Assembly: GCA_902806055.1 (NCBI GenBank)
Contig: CADCVD010000025.1
Coordinates: forward strand, 1 to 50,336
Direction: 5' to 3'
Source: an uncultured Rubrobacteraceae bacterium
GTDB taxonomy: Bacteria > Actinomycetota > Rubrobacteria > Rubrobacterales > Rubrobacteraceae
DNA length: 50,336 nucleotides
The notes under the pieces are model-generated. The model searched no databases and was not told the origin of the DNA. It worked only from the letters and a program-made list of their open reading frames with translations. This document shows positions 7,999 to 16,645 of the stretch, piece after piece (the stretch's first letter is position 1; every line of letters begins with the position of its first letter). The position numbers and the translations under genes were made by a program.

Positions 7999-9309
7999 TT
8001 AAGAGTAGGTGCTGTCGATCTTGTCTGAGATGAGCACTACCCGCAAGTCGTTGACATTCGTCCCGGTGGGGCCGGTGCGTATAAGAGAGCCGCCGGCATC
8101 GAGCGCGTGATAAGAGTCGTTCTCGTCGAGTGCCTTGGCCGGATCCACGCCGCCTTCACGGATACGGGTCGTTGTCGTACCGTCCGCCCATGCTCCAGCG
8201 GCGTCCGTCGAGCCGTCGTTGCCGTCGGTGTCTAGGGCCAGGGCCGCCCATCTCTCCGCGTCCTCCAACTCCAGGGCCAAAGACAGCGCGAACTCCTGGT
8301 TGGGTCCGCCCGTGCCCTTGCCGCGTACCACGACCGTCGCTTCTCCACCCGTGACTATGGCGCAAGGGGGGGAGATCGGGTTGGCGCTCTCCAGCACTTC
8401 TTTAACTACAGCCGCGTGTAGACCGGCTACGTCCCGGGCGTCCCCTGTCAGGTAAGTAGAGAGCAGGAGCGGATCGTAGCCCAAGGCGCGGGCCTTCTCT
8501 GCGGCGGCGGTCGCCGTAAGCCGTCCGCCGCCAACCACCAGGTTCGTGAGCTTCTCGAACGCCTCGTCACCGGGCTTTGGCGTCTCGCGCCTCTCGGCGA
8601 GGTATTCGGCGACGCTCTCGGGCGCTTCTATCGCGTAATGGTCCAGTATCCTTGAGACGTCTTCGAGCGTAGTCGGGTCCGGGGCCGTGAGACCACTCCC
8701 GATGGACGAGGGCTCGTCACCGACGACGTCAGAGAGCAGGAGCGCGGCTATTCGCGCCGGCGCGGCTCGCTGGACGAGACCGCCGCCTTTGAGGGTCGAG
8801 ACGTGCTTGCGGACGGCGTTAATCTCCCCGATAGCCGCCCCGCTCTTTAGCAGCGCTCCGTTGAGCGCCTTGAGATCTTGAAGCGAGATACTGTCCGCCA
8901 CGTCCCCCAAAAGCGCCGATGCGCCGCCGGAGACCAGCACCAGCAGGAGATCCCCCTCCATTAGCCCGTCCAAAAGCTCCTCTGTTTTTCGAGCCGCCTG
9001 GACGCTTCCCTCGTTTGGCTCCGGGTGCCCTCCTAGTATGGTCTCGAAGGGCGGTGGCGGCTCCTCGTGCCCGGACTTCGTCACGCACAACCCACCGTCA
9101 AGGCTATTGCCCAGGATCTCTGCAACAGCACGGGCCATCGCCCCGGAAGCCTTGCCTATAGCTAGCGCAAAGACGCGTTGCGGCTCGAAAGACTCTTCTC
9201 CGACCGTTACACGTCTGTTCTCGGCGCCTCTCAAAACCCGGCGTACCGTTTTGTCAGGCTCTGCCGCCGCTAGTGCCGCCTTCTGTATCTCCTGCAAATC
9301 CTTGTTCAT
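7999..9309 (-). CDS. Glycerate 2-kinase, MOFRL/DUF4147 family
   Basis: A 436-residue kinase of the GckA type, which phosphorylates D-glycerate to 2-phosphoglycerate. It has the DUF4147 N-terminal domain (FALAIGKASGAMARAVAEIL, LVLVSGGASALL) and the C-terminal MOFRL domain (VTGGEATVVVRGKGTGGPNQ, ALDTDGNDGSTDAAGAW). Full length for the family. It stands alone between otsB and the envelope cluster, whose terminator lies upstream at 9371-9394. Its product feeds lower glycolysis; glycerate is also the precursor of compatible solutes such as glucosylglycerate or mannosylglycerate, a possible but unproven link to the trehalose genes. Confidence 0.9.
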   Translation of the reverse strand: MNKDLQEIQKAALAAAEPDKTVRRVLRGAENRRVTVGEESFEPQRVFALAIGKASGAMARAVAEILGNSLDGGLCVTKSGHEEPPPPFETILGGHPEPNEGSVQAARKTEELLDGLMEGDLLLVLVSGGASALLGDVADSISLQDLKALNGALLKSGAAIGEINAVRKHVSTLKGGGLVQRAAPARIAALLLSDVVGDEPSSIGSGLTAPDPTTLEDVSRILDHYAIEAPESVAEYLAERRETPKPGDEAFEKLTNLVVGGGRLTATAAAEKARALGYDPLLLSTYLTGDARDVAGLHAAVVKEVLESANPISPPCAIVTGGEATVVVRGKGTGGPNQEFALSLALELEDAERWAALALDTDGNDGSTDAAGAWADGTTTTRIREGGVDPAKALDENDSYHALDAGGSLIRTGPTGTNVNDLRVVLISDKIDSTYS

Positions 9310-9370
9310 AACGACATCATAAACGCTTCGGACACTACAAGTGTGGGCGAGGTTTCACCTACATAGGAAA

Positions 9371-9394
9371 AGCGGGCCCCCGAAGGGACCCGCT
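9371..9394 (-). terminator. Terminator of the minus-strand envelope cluster
   Basis: AGCGGG...CCCGCT arms with an inner CCC/GGG pairing form a hairpin about 105 bases beyond the DUF2273 stop. In the minus direction it is followed by TTTCC, so it most likely ends the 9501-11994 transcript. Confidence 0.55.
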
Positions 9395-9500
9395 AGAGCT
9401 GCAGTTGTTTGAACTAGTTCTTGTTAGATGCGACAGCGAACTTTAATATAGCAGTAGTGGCTGAGCATAGACAGCGCTTCCACTGGCTTGAGCGTTCGCT

Positions 9501-9692
9501 CTACCCCCGACGCTGGGCGCGGTTCCTAATATCCTCGACGTCCAACTCCCCATCAAGGTACTTGCCGATGAAGTAGCAGATGACGCCGACGAGCACGACG
9601 AGGATGGTCTCATCGAAGCCGATCAGACCTATCGAGAATGCTACGAGAGCCCCGATCAGGGCCCCCCACTGCTTGTAGGTCCAGGTAGCCAT
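9501..9692 (-). CDS. DUF2273 small membrane protein of the Asp23 cluster
   Basis: A 63-residue protein with two membrane helices (about 9-26 and 28-45) and a charged tail (DGELDVEDIRNRAQRR). Size and sequence fit DUF2273, which in Gram-positive bacteria is encoded beside AmaP and Asp23. It is the last gene of the cluster, nine bases after the AmaP-like gene, with GGGAGG just before the ATG. Biochemical role unknown. Confidence 0.8.
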   Translation of the reverse strand: MATWTYKQWGALIGALVAFSIGLIGFDETILVVLVGVICYFIGKYLDGELDVEDIRNRAQRRG

Positions 9693-9701
9693 TTTCCTCC
9701 C

Positions 9702-10271
9702 TTATCCTTGAGGCGCAGTTCCCTGCACCGTGACTTCGACGTTTTTTAGGGGTACTTGCTGCTCTTCGAGCACCCTCCGGATGTTGTCGCGGCTGTTGGT
9801 GCTGATCTCGGTAAAGTTTTGCGAGGCTGGCACGCGTATGTCGCAGCCCACCTCGTAGCGGTTCTTATCAGAGGCGAGACGACAGGTGGGAGAGGCTGCT
9901 CCGCTCTCCCGGGCGGCACCCTCCGCGAGATGACGGACCGCGGTCGCCGTAATAGCCGTCTCCCGTCCAGGCTCGTCTTCTAACAAGGCGCGTCGCGAGA
10001 GACGGCGCCCGAAGGTCAGCTCTCGCAGGAGCAGATACCCGGCCAGGAGCGTCAACAGCGCCACGACGAGGCCGACGATCAGCTTGACCGTGAGGTCCGT
10101 GAAATCAGAGACGGAGATCCTGCCCAGAGCATCGAGCCCGCCGCGATAGTTGGTGTAAGAGTTGATCTGGTCCGCCGAGAAGACGCCAAGCCCTATCAGG
10201 AGCAGGAATACCGGCGCGGCTATCAGCAACAGGGCCAGGATCAGCATGATCAGGCGGTTGAAACCGTTCAT
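9702..10271 (-). CDS. AmaP-like alkaline-shock membrane anchor, copy 2
   Basis: A 189-residue protein with two N-terminal membrane helices (about 7-29 and 62-86) and a C-terminal cytosolic domain of about 90 residues that resembles Asp23-fold sequences (AITATAVRHLAEGAA, VEVTVQGTAP). AmaP proteins anchor Asp23 at the membrane. Its ATG overlaps the stop of the upstream AmaP-like gene by four bases. It differs from that paralogue throughout, so this is an old duplication rather than a recent one. Confidence 0.75.
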   Translation of the reverse strand: MNGFNRLIMLILALLLIAAPVFLLLIGLGVFSADQINSYTNYRGGLDALGRISVSDFTDLTVKLIVGLVVALLTLLAGYLLLRELTFGRRLSRRALLEDEPGRETAITATAVRHLAEGAARESGAASPTCRLASDKNRYEVGCDIRVPASQNFTEISTNSRDNIRRVLEEQQVPLKNVEVTVQGTAPQG

Positions 10272-10846
10272 TTCACCCTCGTCTTTGTCTGGCGCGGGTC
10301 GGACTCGCGGACCTGCACGCTAAGGTTGCCGATCGGGATGCCGACCTGATCCAGGCGCTGCCGCACCCGATCCTGGACGTCCGCCTGCACGCTTCGGGCG
10401 TTCTCCCCGGGACGGACGTTGGCGGTGACGTTCACTCTGGCCCCCGACCTTCTCTGTGCTTTGACCTTCACACTGGATTGGAGGACTTCGTGACTGCCCT
10501 CAACAGCGTTGTTTACCTCGTCCTCCACAGCTCTTCTGGTTACATAAGTACCCTGTTGCATGCGGACCCTGCGAGGCGAGGGAGGCTTGAACTCCAGGAT
10601 CAACAATACCAGCCCCAGCAGCGCAACGAGGGCCAACACCACGATATCTAGCACGTCTAAACTACGGCTCTCAGCCCTCTGCACAAAGTTGTTTACACCG
10701 TCATACAGGCCGTTCAGCCCTAGCGTGCGCGACAGGTCCTCCAGGTGATAGTCCGAAACGTCGAAGAGGTAGAACAACAAGGTAACGCCAAGAGCCACTA
10801 TCCCCGCGAGAAGCAGGACGACTACTATCCTGTTAAAGATTCTCAT
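10268..10846 (-). CDS. amaP: AmaP-like alkaline-shock membrane anchor, copy 1
   Basis: A 192-residue protein with an N-terminal helix (about 6-28), a short extracellular segment, a second helix (about 65-86) and a basic, Asp23-like cytosolic tail (RSGARVNVTANVRPG, VQDRVRQRLDQVGI). This is the AmaP layout. It overlaps the small Asp23-like gene upstream by 14 bases and the second AmaP-like gene downstream by four, so all are one operon. Probable role: membrane anchoring of the Asp23 proteins encoded just upstream. Confidence 0.78.
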   Translation of the reverse strand: MRIFNRIVVVLLLAGIVALGVTLLFYLFDVSDYHLEDLSRTLGLNGLYDGVNNFVQRAESRSLDVLDIVVLALVALLGLVLLILEFKPPSPRRVRMQQGTYVTRRAVEDEVNNAVEGSHEVLQSSVKVKAQRRSGARVNVTANVRPGENARSVQADVQDRVRQRLDQVGIPIGNLSVQVRESDPRQTKTRVK

Positions 10847-11135
10847 CGCGGACCACCTCTATGTCCTCGACTACCACCATCGCCGGGCGACCACCTGCCC
10901 TCGATGCCACACGCTCCCGAACTCGTTCGGCGAGCGCTTGAAGCGACTCGGGCGGCGGGTAGTTGGCTACTATGTGTACTCTCACCTCGTCGGGACTTAC
11001 CACTACCCCGGTCACCTTCTCGCCCGCGCCATAGGTTGCGGCCTCGGCCCAGCGTCCGGTACCCAGAGAGGCTACCCCTTCGGTGGCGAGGGCCGCGTCT
11101 TGTACCGCCCTCGCCATTTGTAGGTCGTCTGCCAA
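10833..11135 (-). CDS. Short Asp23/Gls24-like protein
   Basis: A 100-residue soluble protein reading as a compact Asp23-type domain: AVQDAALATEGVASLGTGR, GVVVSPDEVRVHIVANYPP, ALAERVRERVAS and VVVEDIEVV follow the usual Asp23 beta/alpha order. It is shorter than canonical Asp23 and lacks the Gln-rich tail of its neighbour. Located between full Asp23 and AmaP genes of the same operon. Confidence 0.7.
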   Translation of the reverse strand: MADDLQMARAVQDAALATEGVASLGTGRWAEAATYGAGEKVTGVVVSPDEVRVHIVANYPPPESLQALAERVRERVASRAGGRPAMVVVEDIEVVRDENL

Positions 11136-11167
11136 GGCGAACCTCGTCTATCTCTCGGTTGCGTTCT

Positions 11168-11647
11168 CTACCGGACCCTCTGCTCTTGCTCGGACTGACG
11201 CTGCTGTTGCTGCTGCTCGATCTCGCGCTGGCGCTGCTGTTGCTGCTCCTGCTCCGGGAAGAACACGTCGTTGACCGAGATGTTTACCTCGGTGACCCTC
11301 AAGCCGACGAGGCTCTCAACCCGGTTGATGATGTTTCTCCGCACGGCCTCGGCGACCTGGGGTATGGACTTGCCGTATGCGACCGTAAGCGTAGCGTCGA
11401 CCGCGGTCTCTACCTCGCCAACCTCGACCGAAACCCCGCGCGACTCGCTCTGACCTCCGCCGCCGATACCGGGGACGTTGCTCAAGATACCGCCGATGGC
11501 CTGGCTGGTGCCGCCGCCCATACGCACGCCGTCCACCTCTTGCGCGGCGATGCCGGCGATCTTCGAGACGACGCTGTCTTCGATCTTGGTGCCGCCGCGC
11601 TCCGTTTGGAGCGGGCTGTCCTGCTGCTGACTCCTCTGCTCACTCAT
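11168..11647 (-). CDS. Asp23/Gls24 family envelope-stress protein
   Basis: A 159-residue Asp23/Gls24 protein with the characteristic order KIEDSVVSKIAGIAAQEVDG, VEVGEVETAVDATLTVAYG, IPQVAEAVRRNIINRVESL and LRVTEVNISVNDVFF. The last ~30 residues are a Gln/Glu/Arg repeat (QQQQRQREIEQQQQQRQ), unusual for the family and perhaps a polymerisation or interaction tail. Asp23 is abundant at the Gram-positive membrane and responds to alkaline or envelope stress. GGAGAG precedes the ATG. Confidence 0.88.
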   Translation of the reverse strand: MSEQRSQQQDSPLQTERGGTKIEDSVVSKIAGIAAQEVDGVRMGGGTSQAIGGILSNVPGIGGGGQSESRGVSVEVGEVETAVDATLTVAYGKSIPQVAEAVRRNIINRVESLVGLRVTEVNISVNDVFFPEQEQQQQRQREIEQQQQQRQSEQEQRVR

Positions 11648-11721
11648 GTTCTCTCCTTGCTTTCTTTCCTTGCGGGAAACTGCTTACTCTCATCGACAGC
11701 AACCGACGAGGCGCCTGAGCC

Positions 11722-11994
11722 TTATGCTGACCGGCGTGTGATCGCTCTGTACAAAACCAGGAGGATGACGGAGCCTAAAGTGGCTACCAGTATGGAGCCA
11801 AGAAGACCCGTCGAGTTGGGGTTTGCAAGCCCCAGGAGGTTGTAAACCACAACCCATCCGACGAAAGAGCCGACGATACCTATTACGATAGTTAAGAGGA
11901 TTCCCCCCGGATCCGGTCCTGGCATAGCTATCTTCGCTAACGCGCCGGCGATGAGCCCTACTATGATCAGAACTACTACGGCTGAGATGTCCAC
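11722..11994 (-). CDS. GlsB/YeaQ/YmgE family (transglycosylase-associated) membrane protein
   Basis: A 90-residue, three-helix membrane protein with the family's Gly-rich helices (LIIVGLIAGALAKIAMPG, GGILLTIVIGIVGSFVGW, LLGSILVATLGSVILLV). The GTG at 11992-11994 is preferred over the ATG at 12016-12018 because the ribosome binding site GGGGGAGGTGAG lies between them and would otherwise be translated. These stress-induced proteins of unknown mechanism often sit with Asp23 genes, as here: it is the first gene of the minus-strand cluster, 74 bases before the Asp23 gene. Confidence 0.85.
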   Translation of the reverse strand: MDISAVVVLIIVGLIAGALAKIAMPGPDPGGILLTIVIGIVGSFVGWVVVYNLLGLANPNSTGLLGSILVATLGSVILLVLYRAITRRSA

Positions 11995-12140
11995 AGCTTT
12001 CTCACCTCCCCCTCTCATACCACCGTGCTTTTTGCTACCAGGCTACAGCAATATAGCGTAAAGCCATGCTACACGCTATTTCCTCCGCGCTCTTACCCCT
12101 CCCTAACGTCCAGTAAACGCGCTAGCGGGATGAGCAGGGC

Positions 12141-13511
12141 TTAGGAGAAGAGCCCCTGCAGCGCGGGCGTTATGAAGGTTAGAGCGAAGAGAATCGCAGC
12201 GCCGTAGAGCAGGGGGTGAACCTCGCCTGGCTTACCCCGGGCAAGCTTTATAAGCACATAGGAGATGAAGCCGAAGCCGATCCCATAGGAGATATTAAAG
12301 GTTAGCGGCAGGGTCAGGATAGTCAGGAAGGCGGGGATCGCCTCGTCCGCCTCCTCCCAGGGGATAAAGCGCACCGCGGTCATCATCAGGAATCCGACCA
12401 CGACAAGGGCCGGCGCCGTAACGGGGGAGACCATCAGGTCCGGCGCCCCTTCGGGTCCTGGGATCGGCACCGAACGCCCTATTACCTCTATGATAGGCGC
12501 GAAAGGCAGCGCGAGCAGGAAGAGGAGGCCTACCACTACGCTCGTCAGCCCCGTCCGGCCGCCCTCGGCCACGCCCGAGCCGCTCTCGATGTAGCTTGTG
12601 ACGGAGCTCGCGCCGGCTGCCCCGCCTCCGACCGCCGCCAGGGAGTCTACGAGCAGCACTCTCTTGGCGTTCGGTAGCTGGCCCTCATCATCGAGCAGCT
12701 TCGCTTCCTGTCCGACCGCGATCACGGTCCCCATCGTGTCGAAGAAGTCCGTCATGAACAAAGCGAAGATGATCGGCACGAGCGAGAGCTGCAATGCGTC
12801 TGGTAGCGCCAGCACCCCGCCGCCTATCGTCGAGGTGTCGAAGTTCAAGGAGGCGACCGAACTGGGGAGCGGCACCAGGCCAAAGACGATGCCGACCAGA
12901 CCGGTGAGGAGGATACCTATAATGACACCGCCCCTGATCCCCCGGGCCACGAGCGCCAGGGTCAGGGCGAGCCCGAAGGCCGCGAGCAGTACCGGCCCCT
13001 GAGTGAAGTCCCCGAGCTTCACGTAGGTGACCGGGTCCGGCACTACGATACCGCCGTTCTTGAGCCCTATAAACGCTATGAAGAGTCCGATACCGACCGC
13101 GATCGCGAATTTCAGGGAGAGCGGGATGGCGTTGAGCACGGCTTCGCGCAGGTTGGTAAGCACCAGGATCGTAATGAGCAGGCCCTCCACGATCACGACC
13201 GCCATCGCCGTCTGCCAGGGGAGGCCGAGGCCCAGGATCAGCGTAAAGGCCACGATCGCGTTGAGACCGAGCCCGGAGGCGAGCGCGACCGGGAAGTTTG
13301 CGAAGATGCCCATAGCAATGCTCGCCGCAGCCGCGGCGACGCACGTGGCGAAGAATACTCCTGAAACCGGTAGACCGGTCCCCTCTGTGCCAAGGATAGC
13401 GGGGTTGACGAAGATTATGTAGGCCATGGTCATGAAGGTCGTAAGCCCGGCGATCACTTCCGTCCGGAAGTTCGTGCCCCGCTCGAAGAACCTGAAGAAT
13501 TCGCCCAACAT
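12141..13511 (-). CDS. NCS2 family purine permease (AzgA/PbuG-like)
   Basis: A 456-residue transporter with about 12-14 membrane helices. GLTTFMTMAYIIFVNPAIL near the N-terminus, GLGLNAIVAFT and the FFDTMGTVIAVGQEAKLLDDEG segment mark the AzgA (adenine/guanine/hypoxanthine) branch of NCS2 rather than the uracil/xanthine branch. Protons normally drive uptake. No purine-metabolism gene or purine riboswitch is visible in the ~240 bases upstream, so substrate specificity is family inference. Confidence 0.88.
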   Translation of the reverse strand: MLGEFFRFFERGTNFRTEVIAGLTTFMTMAYIIFVNPAILGTEGTGLPVSGVFFATCVAAAAASIAMGIFANFPVALASGLGLNAIVAFTLILGLGLPWQTAMAVVIVEGLLITILVLTNLREAVLNAIPLSLKFAIAVGIGLFIAFIGLKNGGIVVPDPVTYVKLGDFTQGPVLLAAFGLALTLALVARGIRGGVIIGILLTGLVGIVFGLVPLPSSVASLNFDTSTIGGGVLALPDALQLSLVPIIFALFMTDFFDTMGTVIAVGQEAKLLDDEGQLPNAKRVLLVDSLAAVGGGAAGASSVTSYIESGSGVAEGGRTGLTSVVVGLLFLLALPFAPIIEVIGRSVPIPGPEGAPDLMVSPVTAPALVVVGFLMMTAVRFIPWEEADEAIPAFLTILTLPLTFNISYGIGFGFISYVLIKLARGKPGEVHPLLYGAAILFALTFITPALQGLFS

Positions 13512-13754
13512 CTTCTCCCCGTCTGAGACCGTTCTGTTGTCTTGGGGGCAATATACCCAGCTAGCGGCAGGGTGTCTAGCGCGGCAGTAGCCTCGTCCCG
13601 AGTTCGGCGGCTAATCGCGCAGAGCTTCCACAAACGACTCGCGCGTCAAGGTTGAGATCTATGTTGAAGGGTACGCTCTCGCTATTCAAGACCGGCGAGT
13701 TACGCTCGCGCCAAAGGATCTCGGATGTCGCGGGTTGAAGCAGGTTACTACGGA

Positions 13755-14417
13755 CTAAAGACCGAGGAAAGGCTTGTTCCTCTTCCAGATGAGCCAGGCT
13801 ATAGAGAGGAGCCAGAGCCCGATAATAGCCGAGTAAGCAGGGAAAATCTGACGATAGTACTCGGGAGTATCGCCGGTCTCTATGACCGGAATGGATTCAT
13901 CCTGGGGGAGACCGGCAATCTCTAGACCGCTCTGGGTAGTGTCATGGAAGATTACGGTGCCTACGGTTGCTAGCTTACCGCGCCAAGCCTGTTCACCGGT
14001 GTTTGAGGTATCCGGACCGGTTTGAGCAGTCTGTATCAGTAAGTTGTCTCCGGTTTCTTCTAGTGTGAAGTAGAAATAGGCAGCGCTGTAACGCTGAGAG
14101 ACGCCTATCTGAGGCTCCTCGGGGCTGGGACCGAAATCTGCACTACCGACGACCTCTACGTAATCACCAAGCTGTACGCCTGCGGGCAGTTCACCGTTGT
14201 TGATCTGCTCTACGCTGAGGACTGTCGGGTCCCCCTTTAGCCCATAGGAAAAGTTTGCGGCGGTGGTAGTGGCGCCGAAAGTAAAGACCATGACCATAAA
14301 AAGACGGGCGAGAAGCCAGGTGTTGCGCCGGATCCAGGAGCCGAGCCCTGGCTCTTCGTAGTCGTCATAGGGCTCCGGCTCGTGGCCCAAGATGCGTCGT
14401 TGATCACGGGTATCCAT
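13755..14417 (-). CDS. Two-helix membrane protein with extracytoplasmic domain, unknown
   Basis: A 220-residue protein with a membrane helix near 34-53, a ~135-residue outside domain (rich in beta-type sequence, LGDYVEVVGSADFG, GKLATVGTVIFHD) and a second helix near 193-211. The beta-rich core hints at an OB-like fold but no catalytic or haem-binding motif is visible and no family is assigned. ATG 14417 is preferred over in-frame codons further upstream, whose translation is Ser/Pro-rich low-complexity sequence. It is divergent from the respiratory operon starting at 14628, sharing a ~210-base intergenic region, so it may be co-regulated with it. Confidence 0.6.
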   Translation of the reverse strand: MDTRDQRRILGHEPEPYDDYEEPGLGSWIRRNTWLLARLFMVMVFTFGATTTAANFSYGLKGDPTVLSVEQINNGELPAGVQLGDYVEVVGSADFGPSPEEPQIGVSQRYSAAYFYFTLEETGDNLLIQTAQTGPDTSNTGEQAWRGKLATVGTVIFHDTTQSGLEIAGLPQDESIPVIETGDTPEYYRQIFPAYSAIIGLWLLSIAWLIWKRNKPFLGL

Positions 14418-14627
14418 TACTGGTAGTTTAAACGAAGTAAAGGAGCGGGATGGGGATGGTTTCACAGCGGTGCTCCTGCTGTGTAGAGAGAATGTGAACG
14501 CGATACCGGCGAAGCATGGGTGAGACTGGTGCGCTGAGCAGTAAAACGCTATGCTGGTACAGGGCTCGGGGAGGACCGCCGGGTCGAGGTAAGAGGTTCT
14601 CCACAAAGATAAGGTGAGGGGACGGTT

Positions 14628-15275
14628 TTGGAGAAAGAGCGGGAGGTTTCGGGAGCGGGTTCCGAGGAGCGCGCATCCGAATACACTATAGTAGGGGTAG
14701 TAAGCGACAGCGCCGAACTAAATCGGTCGGTAAGGGAGATTCGGGATCTCGGCATTAGCAAGGACGACCTTACGGTCATCCTCAAGCGTGAGGACCCCGA
14801 CGAGTCCGAGCCGTTCCCGGAGGGGACGCGCTACATCGTGATCCCCAACGACAAACGAGGCCTCGAGGTGCCTCTCGGTTTCGCCCTGGCCTTCGTGCTC
14901 CTGGGGATATTCTTCGTCATCGTCGTACCGTCTATAGGACTACCGACGTTCCTGGTGTTTATCTCGCTGGCCGCGATTCTTCTGGCCGGTTCGTTCTCGA
15001 GGGTCGGGGCCCAGCCAATACTCACCGATATGGAGGCGCCTAGAGCAGAGGCCGGCCAATGGAACGATGAGTTCGAGATGGGCAAGGTCTTGATCTTCGC
15101 CATGACCAGAGAGCGGCGCCTCATAAGGCCGATGCGGGAGATCCTGCAGGCCAACGACGCCGACTATTACATCTTGGAGGGACGGTTGGAGCCCAGGGCG
15201 GTGGCCCAGGCCGTTCTGCACCGGGCGGGTCCGCACGAGCATGGGGGCTCCATAACGGGCACCCAGAGTACCTAG
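14628..15275 (+). CDS. Unknown protein with two membrane helices, upstream of the oxidase operon
   Basis: A 215-residue protein. Residues 18-75 form a small alpha/beta domain (TIVGVVSDSAELNRSVREIR, LTVILKRED), then a helical hairpin in the membrane (about 81-101 and 104-122), then a second cytosolic segment (MGKVLIFAMTRERRLIRPMR). The N-terminal part resembles small domains seen in stress proteins, but I assign no function. TTG is taken as start because AAGGTGAGGGG precedes it. The CydA-like gene begins 13 bases after the stop, so this is probably the first gene of the respiratory operon and could be an assembly or regulatory protein for it. Confidence 0.65.
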   Translation: MEKEREVSGAGSEERASEYTIVGVVSDSAELNRSVREIRDLGISKDDLTVILKREDPDESEPFPEGTRYIVIPNDKRGLEVPLGFALAFVLLGIFFVIVVPSIGLPTFLVFISLAAILLAGSFSRVGAQPILTDMEAPRAEAGQWNDEFEMGKVLIFAMTRERRLIRPMREILQANDADYYILEGRLEPRAVAQAVLHRAGPHEHGGSITGTQST

Positions 15276-15288
15276 AAGGAGTACTAGG

Positions 15289-16614
15289 ATGAGCTTGGTT
15301 ACAACTTGGGCGGACCTACACTATTATCTCTTGGCCCAGGTAGACCTCTCGGGCTTTAAGTTTCCCGGCGGGATAAGGGGCTTTACAGGCGTGACGATGC
15401 TCACGCATATGTTCTTCGCGGAGCTCTTCGTCGGGTTTGCCATCGCGGCTCCCGTCTTGCAAGCCTGGGGCGCGCGAACCGGTAGCCCCCGAATGGACCG
15501 TCTCGCCCACTCCATGGCCCGCTTCAACGTCCTCACCTTCTCGACCGGAGCCACGTTCGCGGTTCTGTTCCTTGTTCTGCTCGTCGGCTTCTACCCACGG
15601 CTTACGTCGGCGCTCTTTACGCAGTTCTTCTACATTATCATGATCGCGATGGCCTCCATGCTGCTCGCGCTCTGGGGGATGTACTCCTACTATTATAAGT
15701 GGGACCGTTACAGCGTCTTGAACAAACGCAGGCACGCGCTCTTGGGGTTCACTATGGGAGCGTTTATCTGGGTTTGGATGGTCCTCATGACCGGCATAGA
15801 CACGTACATGACCACGGGCGGCGGGCCTAACGCCGAATTGATGACTGAAGGGACTGTGACCTCCTTCGGGGCGTCCCTGACCGGTATGTTCAACCCCATG
15901 TTCGTCGAGATGATCGTGCACCGAACCTTTGCCAACCTCTCCTGGCCGGCCTTCGCCCTCGCCGCATGGGCCGCCTTCCATTACATCAGAGCAAAGTCCG
16001 AGTCAGATAAGGCCTTCTACGACTGGGCCACCTCCGTGGGGCTTACCTGGGGGGTGGGGTTTTTGCTCTTGCAGCCCATCGGGGGCTTCCTGATCGCCTA
16101 CTCGATGAAGTCGGCCGGCGGATACGACAGGCTCATGGGCACCGGGTCCGGCAGCACCTTCACCTCGAATCTGCTCTACATCAACCTGGCGATGGTAGTC
16201 GGGCTCTTCGTGCTCTCGAGCATCGCGATGTACATAGGAGCGGGGCGGCATCCGGAGCGCGCGGGACGGCGTCCTATACAGCTCTTCGGGCTCATAGCGG
16301 CGCTTGCGGGCGTGTACTCAATCTCGCCGCTCGCGAACTTCCCGTTCTTCTACATGCGTTACATCATGATCCTGGCCATGGTTCTGGCGACGGCGGGGGC
16401 GTTCTACTACTACGTGCGAGGCCGGCTAAGCTTCAGATACGGCAGCCCGGGCGCGAGTTATAGGATCATTCTGCTGGCTCTCGGCGCTTTGGCTGCGACG
16501 ACCGCGCTGAGCATGGGCTGGATGAAGTCGAACTCAAGGGTGCCGGAAACGATATATAATCAGCCGCAGTTTACGGTGGAGAACGAGACCCCGCCGAGCA
16601 GCTTCGGAGGGTAG
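15289..16614 (+). CDS. Cytochrome bd subunit I (CydA)-like protein, type 1
   Basis: A 441-residue membrane protein with about nine helices in the CydA arrangement. Candidate haem ligands are H40 (LTHMFFAELFVG, matching the b595 His), H211 (FVEMIVHRTF, matching His186 of E. coli CydA) and a Met in FYMRYIM (matching Met393). The quinol-site GRQPW loop of classical CydA is absent, and the helix that normally carries the conserved Glu has none (FYIIMIAMASML). It therefore looks like a CydA-superfamily subunit that does not bind quinol itself. A Rieske gene follows 31 bases later. No CydB-type gene is present; the second CydA-like protein at 18740 may take that place. Confidence 0.82.
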   Translation: MSLVTTWADLHYYLLAQVDLSGFKFPGGIRGFTGVTMLTHMFFAELFVGFAIAAPVLQAWGARTGSPRMDRLAHSMARFNVLTFSTGATFAVLFLVLLVGFYPRLTSALFTQFFYIIMIAMASMLLALWGMYSYYYKWDRYSVLNKRRHALLGFTMGAFIWVWMVLMTGIDTYMTTGGGPNAELMTEGTVTSFGASLTGMFNPMFVEMIVHRTFANLSWPAFALAAWAAFHYIRAKSESDKAFYDWATSVGLTWGVGFLLLQPIGGFLIAYSMKSAGGYDRLMGTGSGSTFTSNLLYINLAMVVGLFVLSSIAMYIGAGRHPERAGRRPIQLFGLIAALAGVYSISPLANFPFFYMRYIMILAMVLATAGAFYYYVRGRLSFRYGSPGASYRIILLALGALAATTALSMGWMKSNSRVPETIYNQPQFTVENETPPSSFGG

Positions 16615-16645
16615 CCCGAAGAGATTCTAGAAGGGACTAGAGAGG

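Noticed and set aside
10745-11845. Long plus-strand open frame (366 codons) opposite the Asp23/AmaP genes
   Set aside because: Antisense shadow: Arg/Leu/Pro-rich sequence without domain character, while the minus strand encodes several recognisable proteins with ribosome binding sites.
13512-13754. Possible small gene between the permease and the unknown membrane protein
   Set aside because: No frame with a ribosome binding site or protein-like composition on either strand.
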